Positions 16,727 through 24,956 of a stretch of DNA of 64,000 nucleotides are shown piece after piece (the stretch's first letter is position 1; each line of letters opens with the position of its first letter). Position numbers and translations under genes: made by a program. Source of the DNA: Kosakonia sp. H02 (GTDB taxonomy: Bacteria > Pseudomonadota > Gammaproteobacteria > Enterobacterales > Enterobacteriaceae); the NCBI GenBank assembly GCA_030704225.1, contig CP131915.1:3658001-3722000 (forward strand), read 5' to 3'. The notes under the pieces are model-generated. The model searched no databases, was not told where the DNA came from, and worked only from the letters and a program-made list of their open reading frames with translations.

Positions 16727-18148
16727 ATGTCGGCTAAAACGCTATACGAAAAAATCGTTGAATCACATACGATCCGCGAGCTGGATAATGAAGGCCATCT
16801 ATTACTTTATATCGACCGTTCTATTCTGAACGAATATACCAGCCCGCAAGCCTTTAGCGGGTTACGGGAACGCCACCGTACAGTGCGACGACCGCAAAAT
16901 TTTTTACTCAATATCGACCACGTTAATCCCACCCGACCGCAGCGCGATAGTGATATGACCGACGCTGGCGGACAGTTGCAGGTCGACTACTTCAGGCAAA
17001 ACGCCGCCGATTTCGGTATTGAACTGTTTGATGTGCTGGACCCACGGCAAGGTATTGAACACGTTGTTGCGCACGAACAAGGCCTGGTGATGCCCGGCAT
17101 GGTTATTGCCGCCGGTGACAGCCATACAACAACTTACGGGGCGTTCGGCGCGCTGGGGTTTGGCATTGGCACGTCGGAAATTGAACATCTGCTGGCGACA
17201 CAAACGCTGGTTTATCACAAGCTCAAAACCTTACGCGTGCGCGTGATGGGGGAATTACCGTTTGGCTGTACGGCAAAAGATATCGTACTCGAACTGCTTG
17301 AACGCATAGGCGCGGATGGTGCAACAGGCTACGCCATTGAATTTGACGGCGAGGCCATTGCAGCGCTGAGCGTCGAGGGCCGAATGACGCTCTGTAATAT
17401 GGCGGTTGAGGCGGGCGCGCGCGGTGCGCTTATCGCCCCGGACGAGAAAGTCTTTGCGTATATAGAAGGAAAACCGCAAATCCCAACCGGTGCGCTCTGG
17501 CGCCAGGCGCGGCAAGCATGGTCAGCACTTCACAGCGACCCGGATGCCGTTTTTGATAAAACCGTCACCCTCGATTGCCGCGTCATGACACCGAAAGTGA
17601 CCTGGGGCGTCAGCCCGGATCAAACCTGTTCTATTGACAGCTGCGTCCCCTCGCCCGATCAGGAGCGGGATCGGGTAAAACGTCAGGCAATGGAAAACGC
17701 ACTACGCTATATGGCACTCACACCCGGCATGCCGCTGCGCGGGCTGCCTATCACCCATGCGTTCATTGGGTCTTGCACCAACGGGCGGATTGAAGACCTC
17801 CGCGCGGCGGCAGCGGTTGTCCGGGGACGCAAAGTCGCCAGCCATGTGCGGGCCATCGTCGTGCCGGGCTCCTCACAGGTTCGCCAGCAGGCGGAAAAAG
17901 AGGGCGTTGCACAGATCTTTCTTGATGCCGGTTTTGAATGGCGTCAGTCCGGGTGCTCAATGTGTCTTGCCATGAACGAGGACGTACTGGCGCCCGGCGA
18001 TCGCTGCGCGTCGGGGACGAACCGTAATTTTCCCGGTCGACAGGGTGCAGGTTCAAGAACCCATTTGATGAGCCCGGCCATGGTTGCTGCGGCAGCGGTC
18101 GCCGGGCACCTGGTGGATGTGCGTACGTTACTGGAGGCCAGTGAATAA
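16727..18148 (+). CDS. LeuC-like hydro-lyase, large subunit (aconitase superfamily)
   Basis: The 473-residue protein aligns with 3-isopropylmalate dehydratase large subunits along its whole length. The three Fe-S cysteines are Cys350 in GSCTNGR and Cys410 and Cys413 in GCSMCLAMN. DSHTTTYGAFGALGFGIGTSE and SNRNF-like NRNFPGRQG motifs are intact. It is probably a paralogue rather than the leucine-pathway enzyme: it is not with leuA or leuB and is followed by a hydrolase and a LysR gene. Related pairs hydrate citraconate, dimethylmaleate or similar unsaturated diacids. ATG 16727 was chosen; a TTG six codons earlier is less likely. Confidence 0.85.
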   Translation: MSAKTLYEKIVESHTIRELDNEGHLLLYIDRSILNEYTSPQAFSGLRERHRTVRRPQNFLLNIDHVNPTRPQRDSDMTDAGGQLQVDYFRQNAADFGIELFDVLDPRQGIEHVVAHEQGLVMPGMVIAAGDSHTTTYGAFGALGFGIGTSEIEHLLATQTLVYHKLKTLRVRVMGELPFGCTAKDIVLELLERIGADGATGYAIEFDGEAIAALSVEGRMTLCNMAVEAGARGALIAPDEKVFAYIEGKPQIPTGALWRQARQAWSALHSDPDAVFDKTVTLDCRVMTPKVTWGVSPDQTCSIDSCVPSPDQERDRVKRQAMENALRYMALTPGMPLRGLPITHAFIGSCTNGRIEDLRAAAAVVRGRKVASHVRAIVVPGSSQVRQQAEKEGVAQIFLDAGFEWRQSGCSMCLAMNEDVLAPGDRCASGTNRNFPGRQGAGSRTHLMSPAMVAAAAVAGHLVDVRTLLEASE

Positions 18149-18149
18149 C

Positions 18150-18767
18150 ATGGAACAATTTAAGCGCATCAACGGCCTGCTTGCCCCCATGCTGGAGGCG
18201 AACATCGATACCGATGTCATTATGCCAAAGCAATTTCTCAAAGGGATCGATCGTCAGGGGCTGGATAAAGGCGTCTTTTTTGACCGCCGTTTTCTTGCCG
18301 ATGGTCAACCCGATCCCGCTTTTATTCTCAATATGCCAGGCTGGCAGGGGGCGACATTCCTGCTGACAGGCCCTAATTTCGGCTGTGGTTCGAGTCGCGA
18401 ACATGCCGTCTGGGGACTGAAACAGTTGGGGATCCGCGCGCTTATCGGCACAACGTTCGCGGGGATCTTTAACGACAACTGCCAGCGCAACGGTGTGCTG
18501 ACCATCTCTGTGGACGACGCGGCTTTCGAAGACCTGAAAAAATGCGCCTTTGATATCACGACCAACCACATTACGGTTTCCCTTGCGCCGTGTGAAATTA
18601 TGACCAGCGATAAGGTCATCCCGTTTGCGATAAGCGAGCTTAAGCGCGAAATGTTGGCGAGCGGAGACGATGCGGTTGAATGGACGTTGCAATATGAGGC
18701 CGGGATAACGCAATTCGAGGAGCAACATTATGCGCGTCATCCGTGGTTAAAGCGGGAGCAGCAATAA
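18150..18767 (+). CDS. LeuD-like hydro-lyase, small subunit
   Basis: The 205-residue swivel-domain partner of the upstream protein. Motifs NIDTDVIMPKQFLK (residues about 18-31) and NFGCGSSREHA (about 78-88) are those that bind the carboxylates of the substrate in LeuD. It begins one base after the large-subunit stop and ends in a TAATG overlap with the hydrolase gene, so the three genes are translated as one operon. Residues after the NIDTD motif (KGIDRQGLDKGVFFDRRF) differ from biosynthetic LeuD and could reflect another substrate; this is inference. Confidence 0.85.
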   Translation: MEQFKRINGLLAPMLEANIDTDVIMPKQFLKGIDRQGLDKGVFFDRRFLADGQPDPAFILNMPGWQGATFLLTGPNFGCGSSREHAVWGLKQLGIRALIGTTFAGIFNDNCQRNGVLTISVDDAAFEDLKKCAFDITTNHITVSLAPCEIMTSDKVIPFAISELKREMLASGDDAVEWTLQYEAGITQFEEQHYARHPWLKREQQ

Positions 18768-19681
18768 TGAGCACGATAACCGAAAAAGGCGCCTCGCCCT
18801 TTATTGACGGGTTCGCGCTTAAGGATGTGCGCCTGGCGAATAATTTAACTATCCGGGCAGCGGTTGGCGGTAGCGGTTTGCCGCTGGTGCTGCTGCATGG
18901 ACACCCACAAAACCATGTGACATGGCAAAAAGTCGCCCCTAAGCTTGCGAAAGAGTACACCGTAGTCCTGCCCGATTTACGCGGCTATGGCGACAGTGAC
19001 AAGCCAGAGAGCGACGAAACACACCGCGCCTACTCTAAGCGGGCAATGGCGCAGGATATTGTCATGCTGATGGCAGCGTTAGGGTTTGCGCGTTTTGCCT
19101 TTGTCGGCCACGATCGCGGCGCGCGGGTCGGCCATCGGCTGGCGCTCGATTATCCGCAGAATGTCATGTGCTGTACGTTTATTGATATTGCGCCAACCGC
19201 CACGATGTACGCCCTGACGGATAAAACCTTTGCCACTCGCTATTTCTGGTGGTTCTTCCTGATTCAGCCTTTCCCGCTGCCAGAAACGATGATCGGGCAC
19301 GATCCTGAATTTTTTCTGCGTAAGCATATTGAAGGCCAGCTAAAAACGCCCGGTGCGACATCCGAGAAAACCCTGCAAGAGTATCTGCGTTGCTACCAGC
19401 GCCCGGAAATGATCCACGCGGTCTGCGAAGATTACCGGGCGGCAGCAACCATAGATTTGGTGGATGATGCAGAAGATGCTTCGGCCCGCATTCACTGTCC
19501 GCTGCTGTTGCTATGGGGCGCGCACGGTACAGTTGGGCAACTGTATGACGTGGTGGATACCTGGCGGGAGAAAGCGGTTTTGGTCGAGGGTGAAGCGTTA
19601 CCCTGTGGGCATTCTCCGCAGGAAGAGATCCCGGAACGCTTCCTCGCTAAATTACGGCCTTTTCTGCAATCAGTGCTATAA
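18767..19681 (+). CDS. alpha/beta hydrolase, haloacetate dehalogenase-like
   Basis: The 304-residue protein has the HGHPQNH oxyanion segment (44-50) and the nucleophile elbow VGHDRGARVGHR with Asp116, Arg117 and Arg120. That elbow and the later WGAHGTVGQLYDVVDTWREKA and CGHSPQEE segments (with the catalytic His) closely follow fluoroacetate dehalogenases. A nucleophile of Asp rather than Ser favours dehalogenase or epoxide hydrolase chemistry over esterase activity. The start overlaps the leuD-like stop by one base. Linked to a hydro-lyase, it may release or open an intermediate such as a lactone, epoxide or halo-acid; the true substrate is unknown. Confidence 0.8.
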   Translation: MSTITEKGASPFIDGFALKDVRLANNLTIRAAVGGSGLPLVLLHGHPQNHVTWQKVAPKLAKEYTVVLPDLRGYGDSDKPESDETHRAYSKRAMAQDIVMLMAALGFARFAFVGHDRGARVGHRLALDYPQNVMCCTFIDIAPTATMYALTDKTFATRYFWWFFLIQPFPLPETMIGHDPEFFLRKHIEGQLKTPGATSEKTLQEYLRCYQRPEMIHAVCEDYRAAATIDLVDDAEDASARIHCPLLLLWGAHGTVGQLYDVVDTWREKAVLVEGEALPCGHSPQEEIPERFLAKLRPFLQSVL

Positions 19682-19714
19682 CACCTTCATTATCCATGGC
19701 CTGCCAATAACGCG

Positions 19715-20677
19715 ATGAAATTGATGCCACCAGGGAAAAAACATCCCCAGCCTCTCGAAGGCTGGCCTTCCGTCGACGATCTTTACGTTTTTGTCACCGT
19801 AGTCCGTAATGGTGGTTTCGCCCGCGCAGCGCTGGAACTGGGCTTGTCGCCGTCATACATCAGTAAGCGGATCGCCATTCTGGAAAAGCGCCTTGAGACG
19901 CGGCTTTTTTTTCGTAATAACCGAATCATGCGCTTAACGCCTGAAGGGGAAAATGCGCTGGAAGGGGCGATGCAGGTGGTGAGCGAAATGGATACGTTTG
20001 TCAGCCTCCTCAACGGCCAGCGTGGGGCGCTTAGCGGCAATATCACCATCAGTTGTTCATTTGGTTTTGGACACCGTTTCATTGCGGATGCACTGGCGGA
20101 ATTTATGCTGCGCTATCCCAATATCAACGTGAAGCTACTGCTTAGCGCTCGTGAAATGGATTTAGTGGAAGAAGGTATCGATATTGAGATCCGCGTCGGT
20201 GATGACATCAACGAACGGTATATCGCCCGCCCGCTGGCAGCCAACCGCCGTATTCTTTGCGCGTCGCCGGATTACCTTGCGCGTCACGGCGTACCGGAAT
20301 CTATTGATGCCCTGCTACAGCATGAATGCCTGATGATTCAGGAAAAAAATTCCGCGTTTGGTAACTGGTTACTGACGGACGGCGAGCAACACATTCAATG
20401 CCGGTTGAATAGTCGTCACTCATCAAACAGCGGCAGCGTGGTGCTGACCTGGACGCGAAAAGGGCACGGTATTGCATTGCGTTCGACATGGGATGTGGCG
20501 ACGTTCATTGAGCGCGGCGAACTGGTGCATATATTGCCGCAATGGTATCAGGCTGCGAATATCTGGGCGGTGTATACCCGGCGCGCGTCCAGCGCTCAGC
20601 GTATCAAAACGTGCATCGATTTTTTGAGCGAGTATCTGGCCCAGAGATTGCCCGCTATCGCAGATGCTGCGTTATAG
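19715..20677 (+). CDS. LysR-family regulator, DmlR-like
   Basis: The 320-residue protein has an N-terminal helix-turn-helix (about 20-80; FARAALELGLSPSYISKRIAILE and RLFFRNNRIMRLTPEG) and a periplasmic-binding-like effector domain. It resembles DmlR (D-malate regulator) and TtdR-type activators of E. coli. It follows the hydrolase by 33 bases on the same strand and is the likely regulator of the leuCD-like operon. The start is not firm: ATG 19715 has no strong ribosome site, and ATG 19724 is an alternative. Confidence 0.85.
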   Translation: MKLMPPGKKHPQPLEGWPSVDDLYVFVTVVRNGGFARAALELGLSPSYISKRIAILEKRLETRLFFRNNRIMRLTPEGENALEGAMQVVSEMDTFVSLLNGQRGALSGNITISCSFGFGHRFIADALAEFMLRYPNINVKLLLSAREMDLVEEGIDIEIRVGDDINERYIARPLAANRRILCASPDYLARHGVPESIDALLQHECLMIQEKNSAFGNWLLTDGEQHIQCRLNSRHSSNSGSVVLTWTRKGHGIALRSTWDVATFIERGELVHILPQWYQAANIWAVYTRRASSAQRIKTCIDFLSEYLAQRLPAIADAAL

Positions 20678-20856
20678 TGTTGTGCCCTTGCCTGCCCCGG
20701 TCACTGCTTTTGGCTGCGGATGCGTCCAGAGGGCTTGAGAAGGTAACAAGGCAGGAGTGTTGCCGTATTCTGTTTGATGAGTTCCGCCATCTGTCGAATC
20801 CCTTTACTATCTACAGCCCATACCGACATTTGATTAGAAATCAAGGGATAACGCTT

Positions 20857-21318
20857 ATGTTTAGTAAACGAAAGATGGTATTTTATGCACTATTTCTTTT
20901 GGGATGCATGCTGGGTGGTTATTTTTTATGGCTGACATTACGTCCAGTGGAAATTGTAGAAATACACCAACGAAGAAATTTTAGTGATGTTCTGGTGAAT
21001 AACTTTCCGCTTACTGATAAAGCAAAAATAAACTGGTGGCTAAAAAACAAGGATCGCTTAAAAAAAGAATATGGAATTCCCAAACCCGCATCATATGGTA
21101 ATTTCACCATCACTTTCTGGTTATTCGGCGAGGGTTATAAAGAAGAAGGTAAATACGACAGGCTTTGTTTTGATGATATGAAAACAAAAAGAAACTGCAT
21201 CGAAAAAGAAGCCGTTTTTTCTGTGGACTGGAGCAAAAACTTAGGGCTGGTATTTACCGTAGATGACGGCGCCTATCAAATGACTAAAAATGGCGACGTT
21301 GTGAAACTTAATAAATAG
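20857..21318 (+). CDS. DUF943 family membrane-anchored protein
   Basis: The 153-residue protein starts at ATG 20857 behind AAGGGA. Residues 7-28 form one membrane helix, and the rest is a soluble domain with the family pattern RPVEIVEIH, NFPLTDKAKINWWL, FGEGYKEE, KYDRLCFDDM and NCIEKEA. The two Cys (in LCFDDM and NCIEK) could form a disulfide if the domain is outside the membrane. The family is confined to enterobacteria and has no assigned function. It stands alone between a LysR gene and a GMC oxidoreductase of opposite direction. Confidence 0.85.
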   Translation: MFSKRKMVFYALFLLGCMLGGYFLWLTLRPVEIVEIHQRRNFSDVLVNNFPLTDKAKINWWLKNKDRLKKEYGIPKPASYGNFTITFWLFGEGYKEEGKYDRLCFDDMKTKRNCIEKEAVFSVDWSKNLGLVFTVDDGAYQMTKNGDVVKLNK

Positions 21319-21339
21319 CAGGGGAAAACCTTCCCCTGC
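21318..21339. terminator. bidirectional hairpin between the DUF943 and GMC genes
   Basis: GCAGGGGAA-AACC-TTCCCCTGC begins at the last base of the DUF943 stop codon, and the convergent GMC gene ends at 21353. There is no strong T run, so termination strength is uncertain. Confidence 0.6.
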
Positions 21340-21352
21340 CCGAAAATTACGC

Positions 21353-22978
21353 TTAAAAATAGTGCGATCCCATCACCTGCAACCCATGCGTTGCTTTAAT
21401 GAGATCGGCGGCGCGTTCACCGATCACCACACAGGGTGCCATGATGTTGCCAACGGGTATTCTTGGCAGAACGGACGCATCGGCAATGCGCAGGTTTTTA
21501 ATGCCGTAAACCCGCAGTTGCCCGTCGACCACCGACATCGCATCACGCCCCATTTTCGCGGTACAGGATTGGTGCCAGAACGTCACCGCTGAGTTGCGCA
21601 AGAATTGCTCCATCTGATGACGTTCGCGATACAGCGGCGTCACTTCGCGCTTGATGAGGTTATCAAAATGCGGATGGTTGCCAATTGCCCGGCACAGTTC
21701 AACGGTCGCGAAAGCCGCGGTTAAATCCTCCGGCTCACTGAGCACGTTAGGATCAATCACCAGCGGATCGTCAGGATCGGGGCCTGACAACCGCACGCTC
21801 CCGCGGCTTTTCGGCTGTGCCAGCCCGGCAAACATCGTCCAGCCATGCTCAGGCGGGTCAATCCCCACCTCCGGCGGCGACGGTACGGCAAATTCGAGTT
21901 GGCACTGCAACAGATCCGGCGTCTCAAGACGCGTGTCGCTCTTCCAGTACAGCGTTGATTCGCAGCCACCCGCATTCACCGGTTGCGGTGTGCGATACTC
22001 CCACGTGCAGCCAAAAGCAATATGGTCCTGATGATTCTGCCCCACGCCAGGATGGTGCTCGACCACCTTGATGCCGTGCGCGTGTAGTTCTTCCTGCGGG
22101 CCAATCCCTGATTGCATCAGGACTTTCGGCGTCTGGATAGCGCCCATCGACATCACCACTTCGCATAGCGCGCCGATACGGCACAGTTGACCATTCATCA
22201 CCACTTCTACGCCTATCACCTGCTTACCTTCAAACAGCAAACGCGTGACCAGCGCATGGGTTACCACCGTCAAATTGGGCTGATACATGCGCGGATAGAC
22301 ATAAGAGCGAAAGATGGACTGGCGTCGGCCATTGCGAATACGCAAATCAGCGATCGCCACCCCGCCGGGGCCTTCCATCATCTCACCGTTCGGGCTATCA
22401 AAACGGGGAATACCAAATGCACTGGCGGCCCCAAGCGTGGCATGTACCAGCGGCTGCGGTTCAATCGCGGGGGCAACATAGACTGGCCCACCGACACCAC
22501 GGCGTCGCTGATCGGGCGCGCCCTGCCAGTTCTCGATCCGCCGGTAATAGTCGAGGATAGACGCATATTCCCAGCCCGAATCGCCCGACTCTGCGGCATA
22601 GTAATCCCAGTCGCTTTTATGCCCGCGCGACCAGACCATCACATTAATGCTTGAACCGCCGCCCAGCCCTTTGCCCATATTTAAGGGCAACCGCCGGCCA
22701 TTGAGATGCGGATTGGGTTCCCCAACAAAATTCCAGTCGTATTTAGAACCCAAATTCAACGGCCAGCTACCGGGGTCGTAAATGGTAGGGCTGACATCAT
22801 CGTCGCCCGCTTCAAGAAGCAAGACCTGGACATCCGGCAGCTCGGACAGACGTGCAGCAACCACACACCCGGCAGAACCTGCACCGCAAACAATGAAGTC
22901 ATAATGCGATTTCAGCCCAAAAGTAAGCGAACCGGACGTTTTAGCGGCTCCTGTCCTGCTATTAAAATCAACGCTCAT
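21353..22978 (-). CDS. GMC-family FAD oxidoreductase (choline dehydrogenase-like)
   Basis: The 541-residue flavoprotein begins with a dinucleotide-binding fold, FIVCGAGSAGC (Gly32, Gly34, Gly37). It contains the GMC signature GKGLGGGSSINVM near residue 105, the second signature GAIQTPKVLMQSGIG, and the C-terminal FWHQSCTAKMG (active-site His) and PVGNIMAPCVVIGERAADLI segments. Such enzymes oxidise alcohols, often choline or aliphatic and aromatic alcohols; no betaine aldehyde dehydrogenase or BetI neighbour is present, so choline is not supported. It is transcribed leftward and stands alone. The 20 residues before the FAD fold could be trimmed if a later start is used. Confidence 0.85.
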   Translation of the reverse strand: MSVDFNSRTGAAKTSGSLTFGLKSHYDFIVCGAGSAGCVVAARLSELPDVQVLLLEAGDDDVSPTIYDPGSWPLNLGSKYDWNFVGEPNPHLNGRRLPLNMGKGLGGGSSINVMVWSRGHKSDWDYYAAESGDSGWEYASILDYYRRIENWQGAPDQRRRGVGGPVYVAPAIEPQPLVHATLGAASAFGIPRFDSPNGEMMEGPGGVAIADLRIRNGRRQSIFRSYVYPRMYQPNLTVVTHALVTRLLFEGKQVIGVEVVMNGQLCRIGALCEVVMSMGAIQTPKVLMQSGIGPQEELHAHGIKVVEHHPGVGQNHQDHIAFGCTWEYRTPQPVNAGGCESTLYWKSDTRLETPDLLQCQLEFAVPSPPEVGIDPPEHGWTMFAGLAQPKSRGSVRLSGPDPDDPLVIDPNVLSEPEDLTAAFATVELCRAIGNHPHFDNLIKREVTPLYRERHQMEQFLRNSAVTFWHQSCTAKMGRDAMSVVDGQLRVYGIKNLRIADASVLPRIPVGNIMAPCVVIGERAADLIKATHGLQVMGSHYF

Positions 22979-23354
22979 TTTAAATCCTCATAGATATTCA
23001 CAGTAAGAGTTCTTCCAATCACAACTATTGCGATCGCGCTCCCTGATAACCTCTTGACTGCATACCTGTGCTGAAAAGGATCGTACTGCATTCAACTACC
23101 CGGTCCGTGCCAGCAAACGCGGCAGCATTAGGGAAGCATGAAAAGCAATTCTTCGCGCCATTGCCCGGTTTTAAGGATTCCTGACACCTTTCGCCCGGCG
23201 AACGCAGAATAAAATTCCACCCTAAAGAGAACTTGTTAACAACTTGTGATAATAACTAACAGCGATAATAACCAAAGTAAATAGTCAGTTTTATGAACTA
23301 TTCAGATGATTTTCTTATATGCCCGCAGGACGCGGGGGATTAGGAGGAGAAGCC

Positions 23355-23519
23355 TTGAAAACAAGACTATTCTTAGAGATCGCCTGTGAGCAGGTCACCA
23401 GCCCATCTTTCGTCGATTTTTCACATCAGAGAATGATTCGCATATTCAAACCACGAACATTTAAAATTATCATTACAACTTATCCCATCCCCCCTCAAAT
23501 AACCTTTTTATACGCATAG
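23355..23519 (+). CDS. possible small protein (54 residues, TTG start), doubtful
   Basis: A strong TAGGAGGAG ribosome site ends about 6 bases before a TTG codon; the frame encodes a basic 54-residue peptide starting LKTRLFLEIACEQV. A good + strand terminator follows 170 bases later, and no other rightward gene could use it. There is no recognisable family. It may be a real small gene, a leader peptide or chance. Confidence 0.25.
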   Translation: MKTRLFLEIACEQVTSPSFVDFSHQRMIRIFKPRTFKIIITTYPIPPQITFLYA

Positions 23520-23688
23520 CACCACTGCGGATATATTCTCTTTACGCCTAATCATTTCAATAGGATAAGTTATTACTGAAAAAGAGACACTTTCTCACCC
23601 CCAACGCGGAAATTTATGTAACTAAAGTAATATTCGTACCAATATCTTATGTAAGCATATGAAATATATAGTTATTTTAAAATATCAT

Positions 23689-23718
23689 AAAACAGGATTT
23701 ACGATTCTCCTGTTTTTT
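23689..23718 (+). terminator. rho-independent terminator upstream of flhDC copy 1
   Basis: AAAACAGGA and TCCTGTTTT pair around a 10-base loop and a run of six T follows. It would stop any rightward transcript before the flhDC promoter. Confidence 0.65.
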
Positions 23719-23953
23719 CCGCATTTTCGCGATTGTTCGAATTAAGGCAATTGTGTAATCTTATTTCCGTCTTAGGCAACAACCTAAAGACATTTAAAGC
23801 AGGAATAATAAATTTCACCTGCATAATAAAATAGTAAAATTTTGCTTGTTAGTTAATTTGATTATTATCGAAATAAAGTGGTTGCTCGCATATTTATTAA
23901 TTAAATAAAAGTAAAAACCTATATCGACTGGCGGTTTTTACGGGAGCAACTTG

Positions 23954-24301
23954 ATGAACGAACACAATTTTGAAGAACAAATGCAGTCCATTCAGGATCT
24001 GAACCTGTCCTACTTGTTACTGGCACAGCGTCTGATCCGTGAAGATAAAATTGCCGCCGGTTTCCGCCTGGGTTTAAACGACACTACGCTGGAAACATTA
24101 GGTACTTTATCGCTGCCGCAACTTATTAAGCTCTCTTCGACCGGCCAGCTTATCAGCCGGTTGCGTATTGATGATGATGTAGTGATTAATTGCCTGACAA
24201 AAGATTCCCGTATCGATGCGCTTCAGCGCTTGCACACCGGGATCATTCTGTCGAGCAATCTGCTTAACACCCTCGGCGAAGACGGCAACGAGGCAGCATA
24301 A
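23954..24301 (+). CDS. flhD: flagellar master regulator subunit FlhD, copy 1
   Basis: The 115-residue protein matches FlhD, including LNLSYLLLAQRLIREDK, the LPQLIKLSSTGQL dimer segment and CLTKDSRIDALQ with the helix-turn-helix. With FlhC it forms the FlhD4C2 activator of class 2 flagellar promoters. ATG 23954 lies behind GGGAG; a TTG just upstream is also open. It has a long private upstream region as in E. coli and Salmonella. The TAATG overlap with flhC couples translation. A second flhD at 53637-53984 is about 63% identical by eye. Confidence 0.96.
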   Translation: MNEHNFEEQMQSIQDLNLSYLLLAQRLIREDKIAAGFRLGLNDTTLETLGTLSLPQLIKLSSTGQLISRLRIDDDVVINCLTKDSRIDALQRLHTGIILSSNLLNTLGEDGNEAA

Positions 24302-24873
24302 TGGAAGACACTATGTTGCACGAAAAAAGCATTATGTCGGAGATCAGAGACGCGCAAATCGCGATGGAACTGATTAATTTCGGCGCCAGAATGCAGGTTC
24401 TGGAGAGTGAAACCAGCCTCAGCCGCAGAAGGCTGTTAAAGCTCTACAAAGAGCTGAAAGGCGATTCACCGCCAAAAGGAATGCTGCCCTTTTCTGCCGA
24501 CTGGTATATGGCGTGGGAACAGAATATCCACTCATCCATTTTCTATAATATTTACTGCTACTTGCAGAAAGTAGAAAAGGGACGCTCTGTTGAGTTAATG
24601 CTGAAAGCCTACCGTATTTATCTTGAACACGGTCTGGCTGAAGCCGATGAAAAACCGGTGCTGGGGTTAACCCGCGCATGGACGCTGTTACGTTTTGTCG
24701 ACGGCGGCATGTTAAAACAGACACAGTGCGATTGTTGTGGCGGCAATTTTATTAGCACGCCGGAACATATGTTCAAAGGTTTTACCTGTAGCCTTTGTAT
24801 TCCACCATCACGGGCGATGAAAAAAAGCCCGATGTTAAACTTTGTGTCAGGCACAACCGCGACCCTGCAATAA
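24301..24873 (+). CDS. flhC: flagellar master regulator subunit FlhC, copy 1
   Basis: 190 residues from ATG 24301; ATG 24313, which aligns with the E. coli start, is an equally good choice. The DNA-binding N-terminal part, with ESETSLSRRRLLKLYKELKG, is followed by the zinc domain with Cys143, Cys146, Cys163 and Cys166 as likely ligands. Compared with copy 2, about 83 N-terminal residues are 96% identical and the C-terminal 86 about 65%. It ends just before a strong terminator and faces the LuxR-type gene. Confidence 0.96.
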   Translation: MEDTMLHEKSIMSEIRDAQIAMELINFGARMQVLESETSLSRRRLLKLYKELKGDSPPKGMLPFSADWYMAWEQNIHSSIFYNIYCYLQKVEKGRSVELMLKAYRIYLEHGLAEADEKPVLGLTRAWTLLRFVDGGMLKQTQCDCCGGNFISTPEHMFKGFTCSLCIPPSRAMKKSPMLNFVSGTTATLQ

Positions 24874-24897
24874 TCGCTTCCCCTGCGGGTCACTCGT

Positions 24898-24939
24898 GAA
24901 AGCCCCGGCTGGTTAACAACCGCCGGGGCTTTCTTGTTT
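24898..24939. terminator. terminator between flhC copy 1 and the LuxR-type gene
   Basis: GAAAGCCCCGGC and GCCGGGGCTTTC form a perfect 12-bp stem around 12 bases, with T-rich sequence after it (TTCTTGTTTC) and A-rich before, so it can serve both convergent units. Confidence 0.8.
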
Positions 24940-24956
24940 CTGCGCCCGTTTACCTT

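Larger units (their letters stand above)
22979..23953. other. 975-base region upstream of flhDC copy 1
   Basis: A long AT-rich region between the GMC gene and flhD, comparable to the long regulatory region of flhDC in other enterobacteria. It contains a weak small reading frame with a strong ribosome site (23355-23519), a + strand terminator (23689-23718), and 235 bases beyond it that should hold the flhDC promoter. A hairpin-forming GCAGG...CCTGC at about 23798-23822 lies in the presumed leader. Confidence 0.5.

Noticed and set aside
17763..18740. Leftward frame of 325 codons
   Set aside because: It is antisense to the leuC/leuD-like genes, which have full-length family matches.
23386..23402. 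CRP site upstream of flhDC copy 1 (TGTGAGCAGGTCACC)
   Set aside because: The half-sites are spaced by five bases, not six, and the position is before a terminator, far from the flhD start.
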